DNA of 64,000 nucleotides from JALYXI01 sp963716685 (GTDB taxonomy: Bacteria > Acidobacteriota > Terriglobia > Bryobacterales > Bryobacteraceae): assembly GCA_963716685.1 (NCBI GenBank), contig CAVQTR010000006.1:496001-560000 (forward strand). The letters are read 5' to 3'. How positions within the stretch are numbered: the stretch's first letter is position 1; each line of letters begins with the position of its first letter. The notes under the pieces were generated by a model. It saw nothing but the letters and a program-made list of their open reading frames with translations. It had not been told where the DNA came from and made no database searches. Shown in pieces: positions 9,449 through 19,346 of this stretch. The translations under genes and the position numbers were made by a program.

Positions 9449-11433
9449 GACAGGACTCCTGCCGGAGAAGTTGAAGACGGTGGTGGTGGTGTGGGAATCA
9501 GTTTCTGCTGGATGTTGTAGCAGTAATACAGGTAGGTGAGGGCCTTGTTGGGCGAAAGGCTGCGCGTGATGGGCATGAACCGCGGATCATTGCCCTCACG
9601 GGACATGTAATAGGCGATGGCGCCGGCGGCGATGGTTCCGCCATTCGGCAGAGTGATCTGCATGGGTCCGGGAGTGCCGGAGAAAAAAGGCGCCCAAGGC
9701 GGGTTGGCGGAAAAGGTGAAGACCGTCTGCTGATTGCAGAGATCCATTTTGGCGTGCATGGCCGGGAAGAGCTTATCGAAGACCTTCATGATCTGGTGGA
9801 TTTCCGGCCATTCCGGGGTTGTGTTCACCGTGTAGGCCGCCCAGACGACGCACGAAACGATTTGTTCCTGGGGCGGCGAAGAAGGGTTCAGATTGGGCGG
9901 GGGCGGCGGCTGGCTGGCGGGGGTGACGCAGACAAAGTAGAGCTGGCTGTCGAGTTCCGGCGTGCGCGAGCCGGGATCCCGGACAGCGGCCAGGGTGAGT
10001 TGAAAACGGCCGGGCGCGGCGAGCGTGAGCGTCGCGGTGAGGCAACCGTCGGAAGAGGGCGAGTTGCCCTTGTAGCCCGCCACCCACGGAACAGTAGCAG
10101 CGCCGTTGTTGGGGAAGCAGGGATAAACACCGGTCTGGACGGCGGAGGCGTTGGAAACGGGGGCGCCCCACTGCGTGACGTAGATGGAGGCTGCGGCGGA
10201 CGCGAGGCTGGGCGTGTCGCTGGCCAGCTGAAAGTTGCGGTCGCTGCAGGCAACCCATGTGCCGGAAGCGCTTTCCTGCCACATCACGGGCAGGCCGTTG
10301 AACTTGCTGAAACCCGCGATATCGGTGCGGGAGGAAACCACAAAGAACGGGCTGGACGCCGCAGCGGTGATCTGCGCGGCGGAAAGCGCCAGATCGACAA
10401 TGCCGCCGCCCAGATTGTAGAGCACGCTGTTCATCTGGAACGGGGCACCGACGACGCCGGTGGAACCGTCGCCGATATACACCGAGACGTTGGCCAGATC
10501 GAGCGGCGCGGCCCCCGGGCTGACGGTCATCAGCGCGTTCGACAGATCGAGGGAGACAAAGGTTCCGCCGGGCCCGGCTTTCACCTGGAACGGCGCACCA
10601 TAGAGCGAAGGCTGATTCCAAACATCCCCGTTCTGATGGGAGCGGCCGGCGAGCCAGCGGCCGGCAATCACCTGCGAGGCATCGTTTGCGCGGAACGGAC
10701 CGACGGAGGCGACGATGCGGCCAATACGGAAATCGGCGGAGTGATAGGCGACGTTCTGGTAGCCGTCGAGCGTCATGCGGAAGGAAAGCAGAAGATTGCC
10801 AGCGCTGTCCTGCGAAGCCGCCGTGCGGATTTGATCGAGGATGGGCGAACCGGAGGCGGCGGGCCATGAAGCAGCGGGCACGCGAAGGATGGATTGAAAT
10901 ACTCCGGAGGCGTTGGTGTCGCCGCCGTAGCTGGCAGCTCCGTAGCCGTCCCAGGGAGCCCAGCCGCGCGTGGGAAGCACGCGATCGAAACGGGCGCTGT
11001 TGAGCGAGCAGGGATCCATGGAGCCGATGAGCGAGATGTTGCCCACCTGCAGTTTCAGGAAGAAACCGAAGATCTGCGAAACGGCCTGCTGGTAGACATC
11101 CAGATCGACCATCTTGGCGGGCGAGAAAGGCCCGCCCACGACGCCGCCTGGCGAATCCACTGAGCTGACGGCCACGCCGACAAGGGAATCGGCCAGGCTG
11201 ACGTTGCCGTTCACGTCCACCGCGGAGGTGACAACAGGCTGGGTGAAGGGGCGGTTGGGAATCTGGGAAGCGAGGATGTCCTGGAAGGAAAAGAAGTGGG
11301 AACCGCCGGGATCCTGCCATGGCGACGGGTTGGTGCAGGAATCGTCGTAGTGAGACGGATCATTGTCCATTGTGGAGGGATCGGTGTAGAAGTTCCCTGT
11401 GAACGTGAATCGCGGAAAGTCAAGATAGCTCAT
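9445..11433 (-). CDS. Large unknown protein, second gene of the kinase operon
   Basis: This 662-residue protein opens with MSYLDFPRFTFTGNFYTDPS, a beginning I associate with scattered bacterial and fungal hypothetical proteins but with no known function. It has no signal peptide. It is rich in beta-type sequence, and a proline-rich linker (PPPPPNLNPSSPPQ) lies near residue 520, splitting a large N-terminal part from a roughly 130-residue C-terminal domain with several Tyr and Cys residues. The ATG at 11433 was chosen because GAGAGG lies about nine bases upstream and because it overlaps the kinase stop. An upstream extension would run into the kinase. It is coupled to both neighbours by four-base overlaps. 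Confidence 0.8.
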   Translation of the reverse strand: MSYLDFPRFTFTGNFYTDPSTMDNDPSHYDDSCTNPSPWQDPGGSHFFSFQDILASQIPNRPFTQPVVTSAVDVNGNVSLADSLVGVAVSSVDSPGGVVGGPFSPAKMVDLDVYQQAVSQIFGFFLKLQVGNISLIGSMDPCSLNSARFDRVLPTRGWAPWDGYGAASYGGDTNASGVFQSILRVPAASWPAASGSPILDQIRTAASQDSAGNLLLSFRMTLDGYQNVAYHSADFRIGRIVASVGPFRANDASQVIAGRWLAGRSHQNGDVWNQPSLYGAPFQVKAGPGGTFVSLDLSNALMTVSPGAAPLDLANVSVYIGDGSTGVVGAPFQMNSVLYNLGGGIVDLALSAAQITAAASSPFFVVSSRTDIAGFSKFNGLPVMWQESASGTWVACSDRNFQLASDTPSLASAAASIYVTQWGAPVSNASAVQTGVYPCFPNNGAATVPWVAGYKGNSPSSDGCLTATLTLAAPGRFQLTLAAVRDPGSRTPELDSQLYFVCVTPASQPPPPPNLNPSSPPQEQIVSCVVWAAYTVNTTPEWPEIHQIMKVFDKLFPAMHAKMDLCNQQTVFTFSANPPWAPFFSGTPGPMQITLPNGGTIAAGAIAYYMSREGNDPRFMPITRSLSPNKALTYLYYCYNIQQKLIPTPPPPSSTSPAGVLS

Positions 11434-14400
11434 GCCGGCATACCTCTCGAATGTGGAACTACCTGGCCCTCGCGAGAGGAGTGGACGAGTGTGACCGCGC
11501 CCCACCGCGTGTAATGATGTGCCGCTTCCCGGGTACTGTTGCGTTGCGCGGCTTGCCGTCCGAGGCGGCCTTCAACAGACGCCTTCAGATGACTGGCAAG
11601 TCCCGCAATGTGTGCCTGATTGTACCTCAAACCGGTTTCAACCGAGCGGGAGAATTCGGCGACCGCTTCGGTGTCGCGGCCGGCGGCGCTCAGCCATTCA
11701 GCGCGGAGCAGGATGGCTTTCGCGCCAAAGTTTTCCGGCGCGCCGAGTGCCCAGCGCTGAAAGCAGCGCACAGTGCGGTGGATTTGCGCGAGCGGGAGCG
11801 CACGCGAGGCGACCTTGCGGGAATGCAGCAGCGCGAGGCGTGCGAGTGAGGCATAGAGAAAGTGCTCGGTGCTGTGCAGCATGCCGCGCGAATCCGCGAG
11901 ATAGGCTTCGGAGCGCTTAGCGGTCTGCATTGCCGCGGTGTAATCACCTGCCAGATATTCCCGTTGCAGCTGCAGCAGGACGGCGTAATGCGCCAGGTGG
12001 CGCGAGCCGAAGTTGGCGGGAGACGGTTCGGGCGAGCGCGTGGCGGCTTCGGGATCGCAGAGAAATTCCACGGTGGAGCGGATGGCGAGAACGGCGCTGC
12101 GCGGTTCCTGCAGGTGGAATCGCTCGAGCACGGCGAGCGCGCCGGCGGCGGACGCGGCCACCTGATCGAGCGGCGCACCGCGCATGAACTTACTCATCAC
12201 CGCGGCGCAGCTGGCGCAGCCCAGGTGGAACAGATCTCCGGTCGAGAGCCCTGCGGATTGCGCCACTTCCCACAGGTCTTCGGCTTCGCGCGCGGGGCGC
12301 CGCCAGGAGATACCGAAATAGCCGACGACGAAATGGACTTCGGCGCGGATGCGCTCGGCGCTGTAGCGCTCCACCAGCTTGAGAGCGATCTGGCCGTATT
12401 CGTATCCGGTCTGGTAGCGGCGCAGAATCCCGCCGAAGAAGATGGCGCCGACGGCCATATAGCCGATTGCGCAATCCTGCGTGTTGCCGGAGACGATGCA
12501 GGCGTTCACCAGCTTAAGGAGCACCTGAATGCAGAGCTCCGGGCGAATCTGAAACGCGGCTTTCCCCAGCGCGGCGAGCAGGCGGGTGCGGGCGATGTGG
12601 CGCTCATCGGTGGCGGCAGGCAGATCGAGAATGGACGCGATGGCGCGATTGCGCATCAGCATGCGATTGCGCAGGAGATCGAGCGCGAAGCTGGGCGGAT
12701 GGAATCGTGCCGGAATGTTCAGGCTGAGGACGAGGAGCGCTTCGCGGCCGGCGGCGTAAGCTTCGGGGAAGCGGGCGAGATCGGTATACAGGTGCACCAA
12801 ACATTCGGCAATGCGGGTGCGGGCCGCGAGATCGGGCGACAGAGCGGCGGCTTTTCTGTAGAACTCTTCGGCGCGGGCGAAGGCCAGAGCCTGCGCGGAT
12901 TCGCGTGCGGCGAGTTCATAGAAGTGACCGGCTTTGGCAGGCTGGGCGCCGGATTCGAAATGAACGGCAAGCGTGTCTGAAGTAGCTTCGCCGGAGGCTT
13001 CGAGACAGAAGGCGAGGCTGGCGTGGCGAGCGGTGCGGCGCTCGCCCGGCATGTGGGCAAGGACGGTTTCGCGGATGCGGTCATGATAGGTTTCCACTTC
13101 ATCACGCAGGCCGGTGCCGTTGCTGCGGACAAAGTGGTGCATGCGCAAGGAGGTGAGAACCTGCGGCGGCAGTCCGGCGAGGCCGGACGATTCGCGCGCG
13201 TAAACCAGGCGAATGGGCTGTCCGGAAACGGCGATGGTTTCGAGCAGCTCGCGCTCGGCTTCGGGCAGTCCGGAGATGCGGCTCCAGAGAATCTCGTCGA
13301 GCTCGGAAACGCTGGATTGGGCGGTGTTGCGATGCCGCGCGAGTTCCTGGACGAAGAACGGATTGCCGCCGGCCTGGCGGACGATGGCATCGAAGTCGGC
13401 GGCGGAAGCTTCCGGAAGCAGGGCGCGGATCAGAGCGATAGATTCGTCGCGGCTGAGGGGTTCGACGGGGAGATCGGCGACAGTCAGCCCGGGGTGCTGC
13501 TCTTCCATGCGGCGAAGGGCGGCGAGCGAGGGGCTGGTGTGGACGGCTTCGTCGCGATAAGTGACGAGCAGCAGCAGGTGGACGGCGGGACGGCGGAGAG
13601 CGACGCCGAGCATCTCCAGACCTTCGGCGTCGCCCCACTGCAGGTCGTCGATGCAAAGAACCAGGCGGTAACGCTCTCCGATGCGGCGAAGAAGTTCGCC
13701 GAGGGCGTGGAAGGCCTTGACACGGAGGTCTGCCAGATCGCGCGTGACGGCCGCTTTTTCGACAGCCTCAAGAATGGCAGGAACGCGGCGAAGGATCGGG
13801 AAGATGCGGGCGAACGCGTGAGCGTCGGGCGGAAGCAGGGTGCGCTGCTCCGATTCGGGGCACTGGGCGAGCCAGAGAGCGAGGCCGTCGGCCAGGCCAT
13901 CGATGGATTTATAAGGTACGGATTCCTGTTCGTAGCAGCGGCCGCGAAAGATCAGGACGCGCTCCTGCGTGGCGAGGCTATCGAGGAAGTGGCGCATCAG
14001 CGCGCTCTTGCCGGAGCCGGAGCGCCCGTGCAGGTGAGCGATGACGGGGGCGAGGCGGCTTTGTTCGAGCGCCGTTCGCAGCTGGCCCAGATGCTGGTCG
14101 CGGCCGACAAATGGGGGTTGGTCGGGCGCGGCTGGGGCGGCGGGGAGGTCGGCTCCGGCGCCGAGAGCGGTGAGGATCTCAGCGGCACGCGGACGGAGGG
14201 CGGGGTCGCGCCGCAGCAGCGCGGTGCACAGAGAAGCAAGGGCGGGCGGGATGCCATCGACGAGAGTGGCGAGCGGCGGAGCTTCACGCTGCAGTTTGCC
14301 GCGCATAATTTCGATGGGCACGCCGTCGAAGGGCAGCTGTCCGGAGAGAGCTTCAAAGAGCATGGCGCCGAACGCATACCAGTCGCTGGCTTCTGTGAGA

Positions 14401-15140
14401 GGAAGGCCGGAGGCTTGTTCGGGGGCCATGTAATGGACGGTGCCGGCGAAGGAATCGTCGGAACCGGAGGAGGAGGAATTGTCGCTGAGGGAAATGCGCT
14501 CGCCTTCCACCAGGCGTTTGGGCTGGTTCAGGGCGTGGATGACGAGGCCGAAATCGAGGATCACGACGGAGCCATCGGCGCGGACGAGGACGTTGGCGGG
14601 CTTGAGATCGCGGTGCAGTTTGCGCTGGCTGTGGAGGGCATCGACGCCTTGAGCAAGCTGGCGGAAGGCTTCGAGGACGCGGGCGAGATCGTCAACGGAG
14701 ATGCGGCGCGGAGCGGCGGGGCGATCGGCGGAGACGCGGGAGGCGAAGTGCAGCTGGGCTTCGATGGTGCCGAGATCGACGGTGGCGGAACTTTCATCGA
14801 CGACGGAAGGTGCGGCGGAGGGGTTCAGGTATTCGACGAAGGTGCGGCCGTCCTGAATCAGTTCCATGGTGAAGAACCAGTCGCCTTCGTGGCAGAGGAG
14901 CTCATACATGGAGATGAGGCGGGGGTGGGCGATTTCGCTGAGGGAGCGGAATTCGCGCTTGAGGCGGAAAATGGTTTCGCCGTCGCTGTGGTGGAGCATT
15001 TTGATGGCGACGGGCTGGCGGCGTTCGTGATCGAAGGCTTCGAAGACGATGCCCATGCCGCCGCGGCCAAGTTCGCGCCGCAGTTGAAACCGCTCATTGC
15101 CCGCGAATGCCATGTCCGTTGAAGTTTTTGAGCATAACAT
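11430..15140 (-). CDS. Ser/Thr protein kinase fused to AAA-type ATPase and TPR-like repeats
   Basis: The 1236 residues contain three parts. Residues ~15-330 form a Hanks kinase with RELGRGGMG, catalytic lysine in PVAIKML, HRDLKPANV and DFGLV, and an APE-like MAPEQ, so it should be active. Residues ~345-650 form an AAA_16/STAND-like ATPase with Walker A GRSGSGKSA and Walker B LVLCIDDLQWGD. The remaining ~580 residues are alpha-helical and TPR-like. The layout resembles the signalling proteins PknK and the kinase-AAA-TPR sensors, but no histidine kinase or DNA-binding end follows. A second ATG at 15113 is an equally good start. It leads an operon with the two unknown genes downstream, which are likely its outputs or substrates. 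Confidence 0.9.
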   Translation of the reverse strand: MLCSKTSTDMAFAGNERFQLRRELGRGGMGIVFEAFDHERRQPVAIKMLHHSDGETIFRLKREFRSLSEIAHPRLISMYELLCHEGDWFFTMELIQDGRTFVEYLNPSAAPSVVDESSATVDLGTIEAQLHFASRVSADRPAAPRRISVDDLARVLEAFRQLAQGVDALHSQRKLHRDLKPANVLVRADGSVVILDFGLVIHALNQPKRLVEGERISLSDNSSSSGSDDSFAGTVHYMAPEQASGLPLTEASDWYAFGAMLFEALSGQLPFDGVPIEIMRGKLQREAPPLATLVDGIPPALASLCTALLRRDPALRPRAAEILTALGAGADLPAAPAAPDQPPFVGRDQHLGQLRTALEQSRLAPVIAHLHGRSGSGKSALMRHFLDSLATQERVLIFRGRCYEQESVPYKSIDGLADGLALWLAQCPESEQRTLLPPDAHAFARIFPILRRVPAILEAVEKAAVTRDLADLRVKAFHALGELLRRIGERYRLVLCIDDLQWGDAEGLEMLGVALRRPAVHLLLLVTYRDEAVHTSPSLAALRRMEEQHPGLTVADLPVEPLSRDESIALIRALLPEASAADFDAIVRQAGGNPFFVQELARHRNTAQSSVSELDEILWSRISGLPEAERELLETIAVSGQPIRLVYARESSGLAGLPPQVLTSLRMHHFVRSNGTGLRDEVETYHDRIRETVLAHMPGERRTARHASLAFCLEASGEATSDTLAVHFESGAQPAKAGHFYELAARESAQALAFARAEEFYRKAAALSPDLAARTRIAECLVHLYTDLARFPEAYAAGREALLVLSLNIPARFHPPSFALDLLRNRMLMRNRAIASILDLPAATDERHIARTRLLAALGKAAFQIRPELCIQVLLKLVNACIVSGNTQDCAIGYMAVGAIFFGGILRRYQTGYEYGQIALKLVERYSAERIRAEVHFVVGYFGISWRRPAREAEDLWEVAQSAGLSTGDLFHLGCASCAAVMSKFMRGAPLDQVAASAAGALAVLERFHLQEPRSAVLAIRSTVEFLCDPEAATRSPEPSPANFGSRHLAHYAVLLQLQREYLAGDYTAAMQTAKRSEAYLADSRGMLHSTEHFLYASLARLALLHSRKVASRALPLAQIHRTVRCFQRWALGAPENFGAKAILLRAEWLSAAGRDTEAVAEFSRSVETGLRYNQAHIAGLASHLKASVEGRLGRQAAQRNSTREAAHHYTRWGAVTLVHSSREGQVVPHSRGMPA

Positions 15141-15219
15141 TGTGCGCGATGGCGGCGCGGAGGCGCAGCTCTAGTTCACGAGCGGACGCGCGGGTTAACG
15201 GGGAGGGGGGTTTTGCAAA

Positions 15220-15795
15220 TTAGCGGAGCGATTCGATCAGTTTGGCCTTCTCTTCGGGGCTGAATTCCGGGAACGGCTCACCGGGATACTGCTTTTTGTG
15301 TTGCTCGACGGCGAAGTCCCAGAGCTCTTCGGCGGAGGCTTTCTGAACGAAGCCAATGTTCTGCACCAGCTTGTTCTGGCTGCGCTCTTTTTGCAGTTTG
15401 CGCAGTGTTTCCAAGGCTTTGTAAAACGCCCGGTCGTGGACGGCCTGGTAGCGGATCATGAGCGCGAGTTTCTTTTCGGGGAAGAAATCGTCGTCGGGCG
15501 CGTTGTTCAGGGTGACGGATTGCGCGACCATGGCGCGGCGCGCGAACCAGAGCGACATCGCCATCTTTTCGATAAGGAATTCTTCGGTGGTGGTGTTGGG
15601 GTGGTACTCGAAGCGGAGGTCGTTTTTCATCGCGTTGAAGTCTTCGCGACTTTCGCCTTCGATGATCAGCTTGCCTGAAGCGAGCCCGTGTTTGAAAGCG
15701 TTCAGGCTGGATTTGGCTTTTCCGGCTTCGGTTTTGGGGCCGGTGGAGGACTCGGCATTGGTGCGATTGGCGTTGATCTGAGCAGCGGATGACAT
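15220..15795 (-). CDS. Conserved unknown protein of the ANRTNAESSTGPKT family
   Basis: This 191-residue soluble protein starts with SSAAQINANRTNAESSTGP followed by a KTEAGKAKSS segment and KHGL. This N-terminal block recurs in many acidobacterial and planctomycete hypothetical proteins, often as several paralogues per genome, and no function is known to me. The remainder is charged and helical (KMAMSLWFARRAMVAQSV; LRKLQKERSQNK). It stands alone between the kinase operon and the divergent GH13 gene. The family's scattering may reflect mobility, but no flanking repeats are visible. Confidence 0.8.
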   Translation of the reverse strand: MSSAAQINANRTNAESSTGPKTEAGKAKSSLNAFKHGLASGKLIIEGESREDFNAMKNDLRFEYHPNTTTEEFLIEKMAMSLWFARRAMVAQSVTLNNAPDDDFFPEKKLALMIRYQAVHDRAFYKALETLRKLQKERSQNKLVQNIGFVQKASAEELWDFAVEQHKKQYPGEPFPEFSPEEKAKLIESLR

Positions 15796-15947
15796 GGTTG
15801 TACCCTTTCGGCCTCACGTTAGCAGGCGGAATTCGAGTGGCAGGCGCAGTTTGTTGCAAACAAAAGGAAAAGCACAGGAAAAAACTTGTGACCGATTTAT
15901 CGCGCCACGAGTGAAACGATCGCGCTCAAACCATCACGACCCACAAT

Positions 15948-17906
15948 ATGATCTCGCAGGCAAACATTTCGCCCAAGACGCCGATGGGCGCCAATCTGAC
16001 AGGAGGCGGTGCTACGTTTCGAGCGTGGGCACCGCGCGCGAAAGCGGTATATCTGAACGGAACGTTCAGCGGCTTGGCGAAGACCGGCCAGACCGACGAC
16101 CTCCTGATGGCGAGAGATGACAAAGGTTATTGGACGGGGTTCGTTGCAGGGGCGCAGGACGGCGATCTGTATCATTTCCTGGTAGTGGGCTTGGGTTCGA
16201 CGGGTTTGAAGCGCGATCCGTATGCGCGGGAGATGGCGGCGGATCTCCCTTTTCCGAAATGCGCGTGCCTGATTCGCTCGACGGATTATCCCTGGCACGA
16301 CGCGGCTTTTGTGACTCCGGATTTTTCGAACATGATCGTGTATCAGCTGCACCTCGGGACGTACTTCCCGGCGAAGAAGTGTGCGCCTTCGAAGTTTCTG
16401 GATGTGGTGGAACGGATTGAGTATCTGGCGGCGCTGGGGGTGAACGTGATCCAGCCGCTGCCGGTGGACGAAATGGAGACCGACCCCTCGCTGGGCTACA
16501 ACGGCGCGGATCTGTTCTCGCCCGATACGCCGTTTGTGGTGAGGGATTCAGCGGCGCTGGCGGACTATCTGAAAACCGTGAACCGCCTGCTGGCGCAGAA
16601 GGGGTTCGCGCCGATCGGGACGGCGGATATTTCCTCCGGGCCGCAGCAGCTGAAGGCCATGGTGGATTTGCTGCATGTCTACGGGATGGCAGTGGTGTTC
16701 GACGTTGTCTATAACCACGCGGGTGGGTTCGACGGCGATGACCAGAGCCTGTATTACTGGGACCGCCCCGTGACCGGCAACAACAACGACAGCCTGTACT
16801 TCACGGATCAGGATCGAGGGACGGGCGGGCTGTCTTTCGCGCTGTGGAATAACGATGTGCGGCAGTTCCTGATCAACAACGCGGTATCCGACGTGGAGGA
16901 GTTTCACATCGATGGCTTCCGCTATGACGAGATCAGCGGCCTGCTTTCGATGAACAAAGCCAGCGGCTGGAGCTTTTGCCGCGACCTGACGGACACGCTG
17001 CGCTCGGTGAAGCCGCGGCTGATTCAGAATGCGGAGTACTGGCCGTTCGAGTTTAGCGATTTTCCGCAGCCGTGGCCGTTGATTGCAACGTCAACGGGGG
17101 CAGGCGGCGCGGGCTTTGATGTGGTGCAGCATGACGGGCTGCGGCACGCGGTGCGGAATGCCGTGCAGCAGGCGTCAACGGGTGCAGGCGCAGCTGTCGA
17201 TATGGCTTCGATCGGAAACAATCTGTATCCGATCGGGTTTCCGCATGGGTGGCAGGCGGTGACCTGCGTGGAGAATCACGACATTGTGAAGGTGGGGCAG
17301 GAGCAGCGCGTGCCGCCGCTGGCGGATGGTTCGAACCCGAAAAGCTGGTACGCGCGGAGCCGGTCGCGATTTGCGACGGGGCTGCTGCTGACCGCGCCGG
17401 GCATTCCGCAGATCTTCATGGGGCAGGAATTCCTGCAGGATACGCAGTGGAACTGGGATCCGAAGGCGCTGGCCAACCTGATCAACTGGGCGGGAATTGG
17501 GAGCGGGGGAAACCCGGTGATGACGGATTTTCTGCGCTTCACAACTGATCTGATCCGGCTGCGCTGGAACCATCCGGCGCTGCGGGGCAACAATATCCGC
17601 GTGTTCCATGTGAACGGCCAGGACCGGGTGATTGCGTTTCACCGATGGCTGGAGGGCAGCGGGCAGGACGTGGTGGTGGCGGCGACCCTGGCGGAGAAGA
17701 ACTGGTTTGGGTACGGGATCGGATTTCCCTTTGGCGGCAGGTGGACCGAGGCATTCAACAGCGACGTTTACGACGGCTTTGTGAACCCGACGGTGGCGGG
17801 GAATGGCGGGTCGGTGACGGCCGGTGGCGGGCCGCTGGATGGTTTCGGAGCGTCGGCCGAGATTGTGATTCCGGCGAACGGGTTTGTGGTGTTTACGCGG
17901 GACTAG
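15948..17906 (+). CDS. GH13 alpha-glucan enzyme, branching-enzyme-like, with CBM48
   Basis: This 652-residue protein begins with a CBM48-like domain (TFRAWAPRAKAVYLNG near residue 25), followed by a GH13 barrel. The four conserved regions are visible: DVVYNH near 252, GFRYDE near 322 (nucleophile Asp), NAEYW near 360 (acid/base Glu) and ENHD near 441. A beta-rich C-terminal domain ends the protein. The order and length fit 1,4-alpha-glucan branching enzymes and trehalose-forming relatives more than secreted amylases, and there is no signal peptide. It is monocistronic and convergent with the NtrC-like regulator, 9 bases away. The exact reaction is uncertain. Confidence 0.85.
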   Translation: MISQANISPKTPMGANLTGGGATFRAWAPRAKAVYLNGTFSGLAKTGQTDDLLMARDDKGYWTGFVAGAQDGDLYHFLVVGLGSTGLKRDPYAREMAADLPFPKCACLIRSTDYPWHDAAFVTPDFSNMIVYQLHLGTYFPAKKCAPSKFLDVVERIEYLAALGVNVIQPLPVDEMETDPSLGYNGADLFSPDTPFVVRDSAALADYLKTVNRLLAQKGFAPIGTADISSGPQQLKAMVDLLHVYGMAVVFDVVYNHAGGFDGDDQSLYYWDRPVTGNNNDSLYFTDQDRGTGGLSFALWNNDVRQFLINNAVSDVEEFHIDGFRYDEISGLLSMNKASGWSFCRDLTDTLRSVKPRLIQNAEYWPFEFSDFPQPWPLIATSTGAGGAGFDVVQHDGLRHAVRNAVQQASTGAGAAVDMASIGNNLYPIGFPHGWQAVTCVENHDIVKVGQEQRVPPLADGSNPKSWYARSRSRFATGLLLTAPGIPQIFMGQEFLQDTQWNWDPKALANLINWAGIGSGGNPVMTDFLRFTTDLIRLRWNHPALRGNNIRVFHVNGQDRVIAFHRWLEGSGQDVVVAATLAEKNWFGYGIGFPFGGRWTEAFNSDVYDGFVNPTVAGNGGSVTAGGGPLDGFGASAEIVIPANGFVVFTRD

Positions 17907-17915
17907 ACGGCCGAC

Positions 17916-19346
17916 CTAAACGTCCTTGCCGTATTCTTTCAGCTTGTTGTGCAGCGTCTTCAGGCTGATGCCGAGAATTTCGGCGGCGCGGGTTTTGTTG
18001 TTGCGGGTGTGGTCGAGGGTCTTTAGGATCAGGCCCTTTTCGGCTTCTTCCACCGTGGTGCCGATGGGAACCTGGATCGATTCCGCGTCGAGCGTTAGGG
18101 CAGTCGGAGCGGGCAAAGGCGCGGGGGCTGCCGCGGCGACGGCGGCGGCCGCCAACGCTTTTACATTCTGCTGCAGATTGACTGGCAGAGAGGCCATCTG
18201 CACGATGCCTTCGCGGGTCAGGATGACCGCGCGCTCCAACACGTTGCGCAGCTCGCGGATATTTCCGGGCCAGCCGTATTCCTGGAACGCGGACAGCACT
18301 TCGTCCGAGAGACCGGCGACGCGGGCGTCGTGCTTGCGGTTCATGTCGTGCACCAGAGCTTCCGCAATGGCCTGAATGTCTTCTTTGCGGTCGCGCAACG
18401 GAGGCAGGTGAATGTGGAATACGTTCAGACGGTAGAAGAGATCTTCACGGAGGTGACCGCCCTTCACCGCGTCGTCCGGGACCTTGTTGGTGGCCGCGAT
18501 GACGCGAACGTCTACCTCGAACTCGGCCTTGCCGCCGATCCGCCGGACCTTTGAATCCTCCAGCACGCGCAGCAGTTTGGCCTGGGTCAGCATCGGCATT
18601 TCGCCGATTTCATCGAGCAGCAGCGTGCCATGCTGCGCCACTTCGAAGCATCCCGCGCGACGCTCGGAGGCACCGGTGAACGAACCCTTCTCGTGTCCGA
18701 ACAGCTCGCTTTCGATCAGAGTCTCGGGCAGCGCGGCGCAGTTAATCGCAATGAAGGGTCCCTGCCGGCGCGGGCTGAGCGCATGGAGCGTGCGCGCCAC
18801 CAGTTCCTTACCCGTTCCGCTTTCGCCCGAGATCAGGACGCAGGCCTTGCTGGGTCCGGCCTGCTGCAGGTGGGAGAAGATTTCCTGCATGCGGGGAGAG
18901 TTGCCGACCATTTCGCCCAGCGTGCCCTTGTACTGGAGCTGGCGCTCCAGCGTCTTCTTCTCCGCCCCAAGCCCGTGGTGCGCCGCGGCGCGCCGCAGCA
19001 GGGTCTGCATCACATTGGCCTGCACCGGCTTTTCCAGAAACCAGTAGGCGCCCATTTCGTGCACGGTGCGGACGGCGGTATCCACGTTCCCAAACGCGGT
19101 AACGACAATGACCGGAATCGCCTGGCTCTCTTCGCGCAGGGTGCGCATCAGCTCGTAGCCGTCCATGCGCGGCATGTTGAGATCCGTCACGATCACGTCG
19201 GCGGGGTACGTCTCCAGCTTTTCCAGAGCATCGGAGCCGTCGGTCGCCGTTTCTGCCTGCATACCCCACGCCTTCACCATGCCCGCGAGGCCGGTGCGCT
19301 GGCTGCTTTCGTCGTCGACGATCAAAATTTTGAGAAGTCGGTCCAT
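17916..19346 (-). CDS. NtrC-family sigma54-dependent response regulator
   Basis: This 476-residue protein has three domains. The receiver carries DD at 11-12, the phosphoacceptor Asp near 55 and Lys in EKPV near 106. The AAA+ domain has Walker A GESGTGKE near 174-181, the sigma54-contacting loop GSFTGA near 221-226 and Walker B LLLDEIGEM near 242-250. An Ala/Pro linker leads to a Fis-type helix-turn-helix (TRAAEILGISLKTLHNKL). It activates sigma54 promoters when phosphorylated. No partner histidine kinase is next to it, and its targets are unknown. Confidence 0.95.
   Translation of the reverse strand: MDRLLKILIVDDESSQRTGLAGMVKAWGMQAETATDGSDALEKLETYPADVIVTDLNMPRMDGYELMRTLREESQAIPVIVVTAFGNVDTAVRTVHEMGAYWFLEKPVQANVMQTLLRRAAAHHGLGAEKKTLERQLQYKGTLGEMVGNSPRMQEIFSHLQQAGPSKACVLISGESGTGKELVARTLHALSPRRQGPFIAINCAALPETLIESELFGHEKGSFTGASERRAGCFEVAQHGTLLLDEIGEMPMLTQAKLLRVLEDSKVRRIGGKAEFEVDVRVIAATNKVPDDAVKGGHLREDLFYRLNVFHIHLPPLRDRKEDIQAIAEALVHDMNRKHDARVAGLSDEVLSAFQEYGWPGNIRELRNVLERAVILTREGIVQMASLPVNLQQNVKALAAAAVAAAAPAPLPAPTALTLDAESIQVPIGTTVEEAEKGLILKTLDHTRNNKTRAAEILGISLKTLHNKLKEYGKDV

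Noticed and set aside
13023..15122. 699-codon open frame on the plus strand opposite the kinase
   Set aside because: It is the antisense of the kinase in a GC-rich gene, lacks any recognisable domain and has the Gly/Ala/Glu-rich pattern typical of shadow frames.
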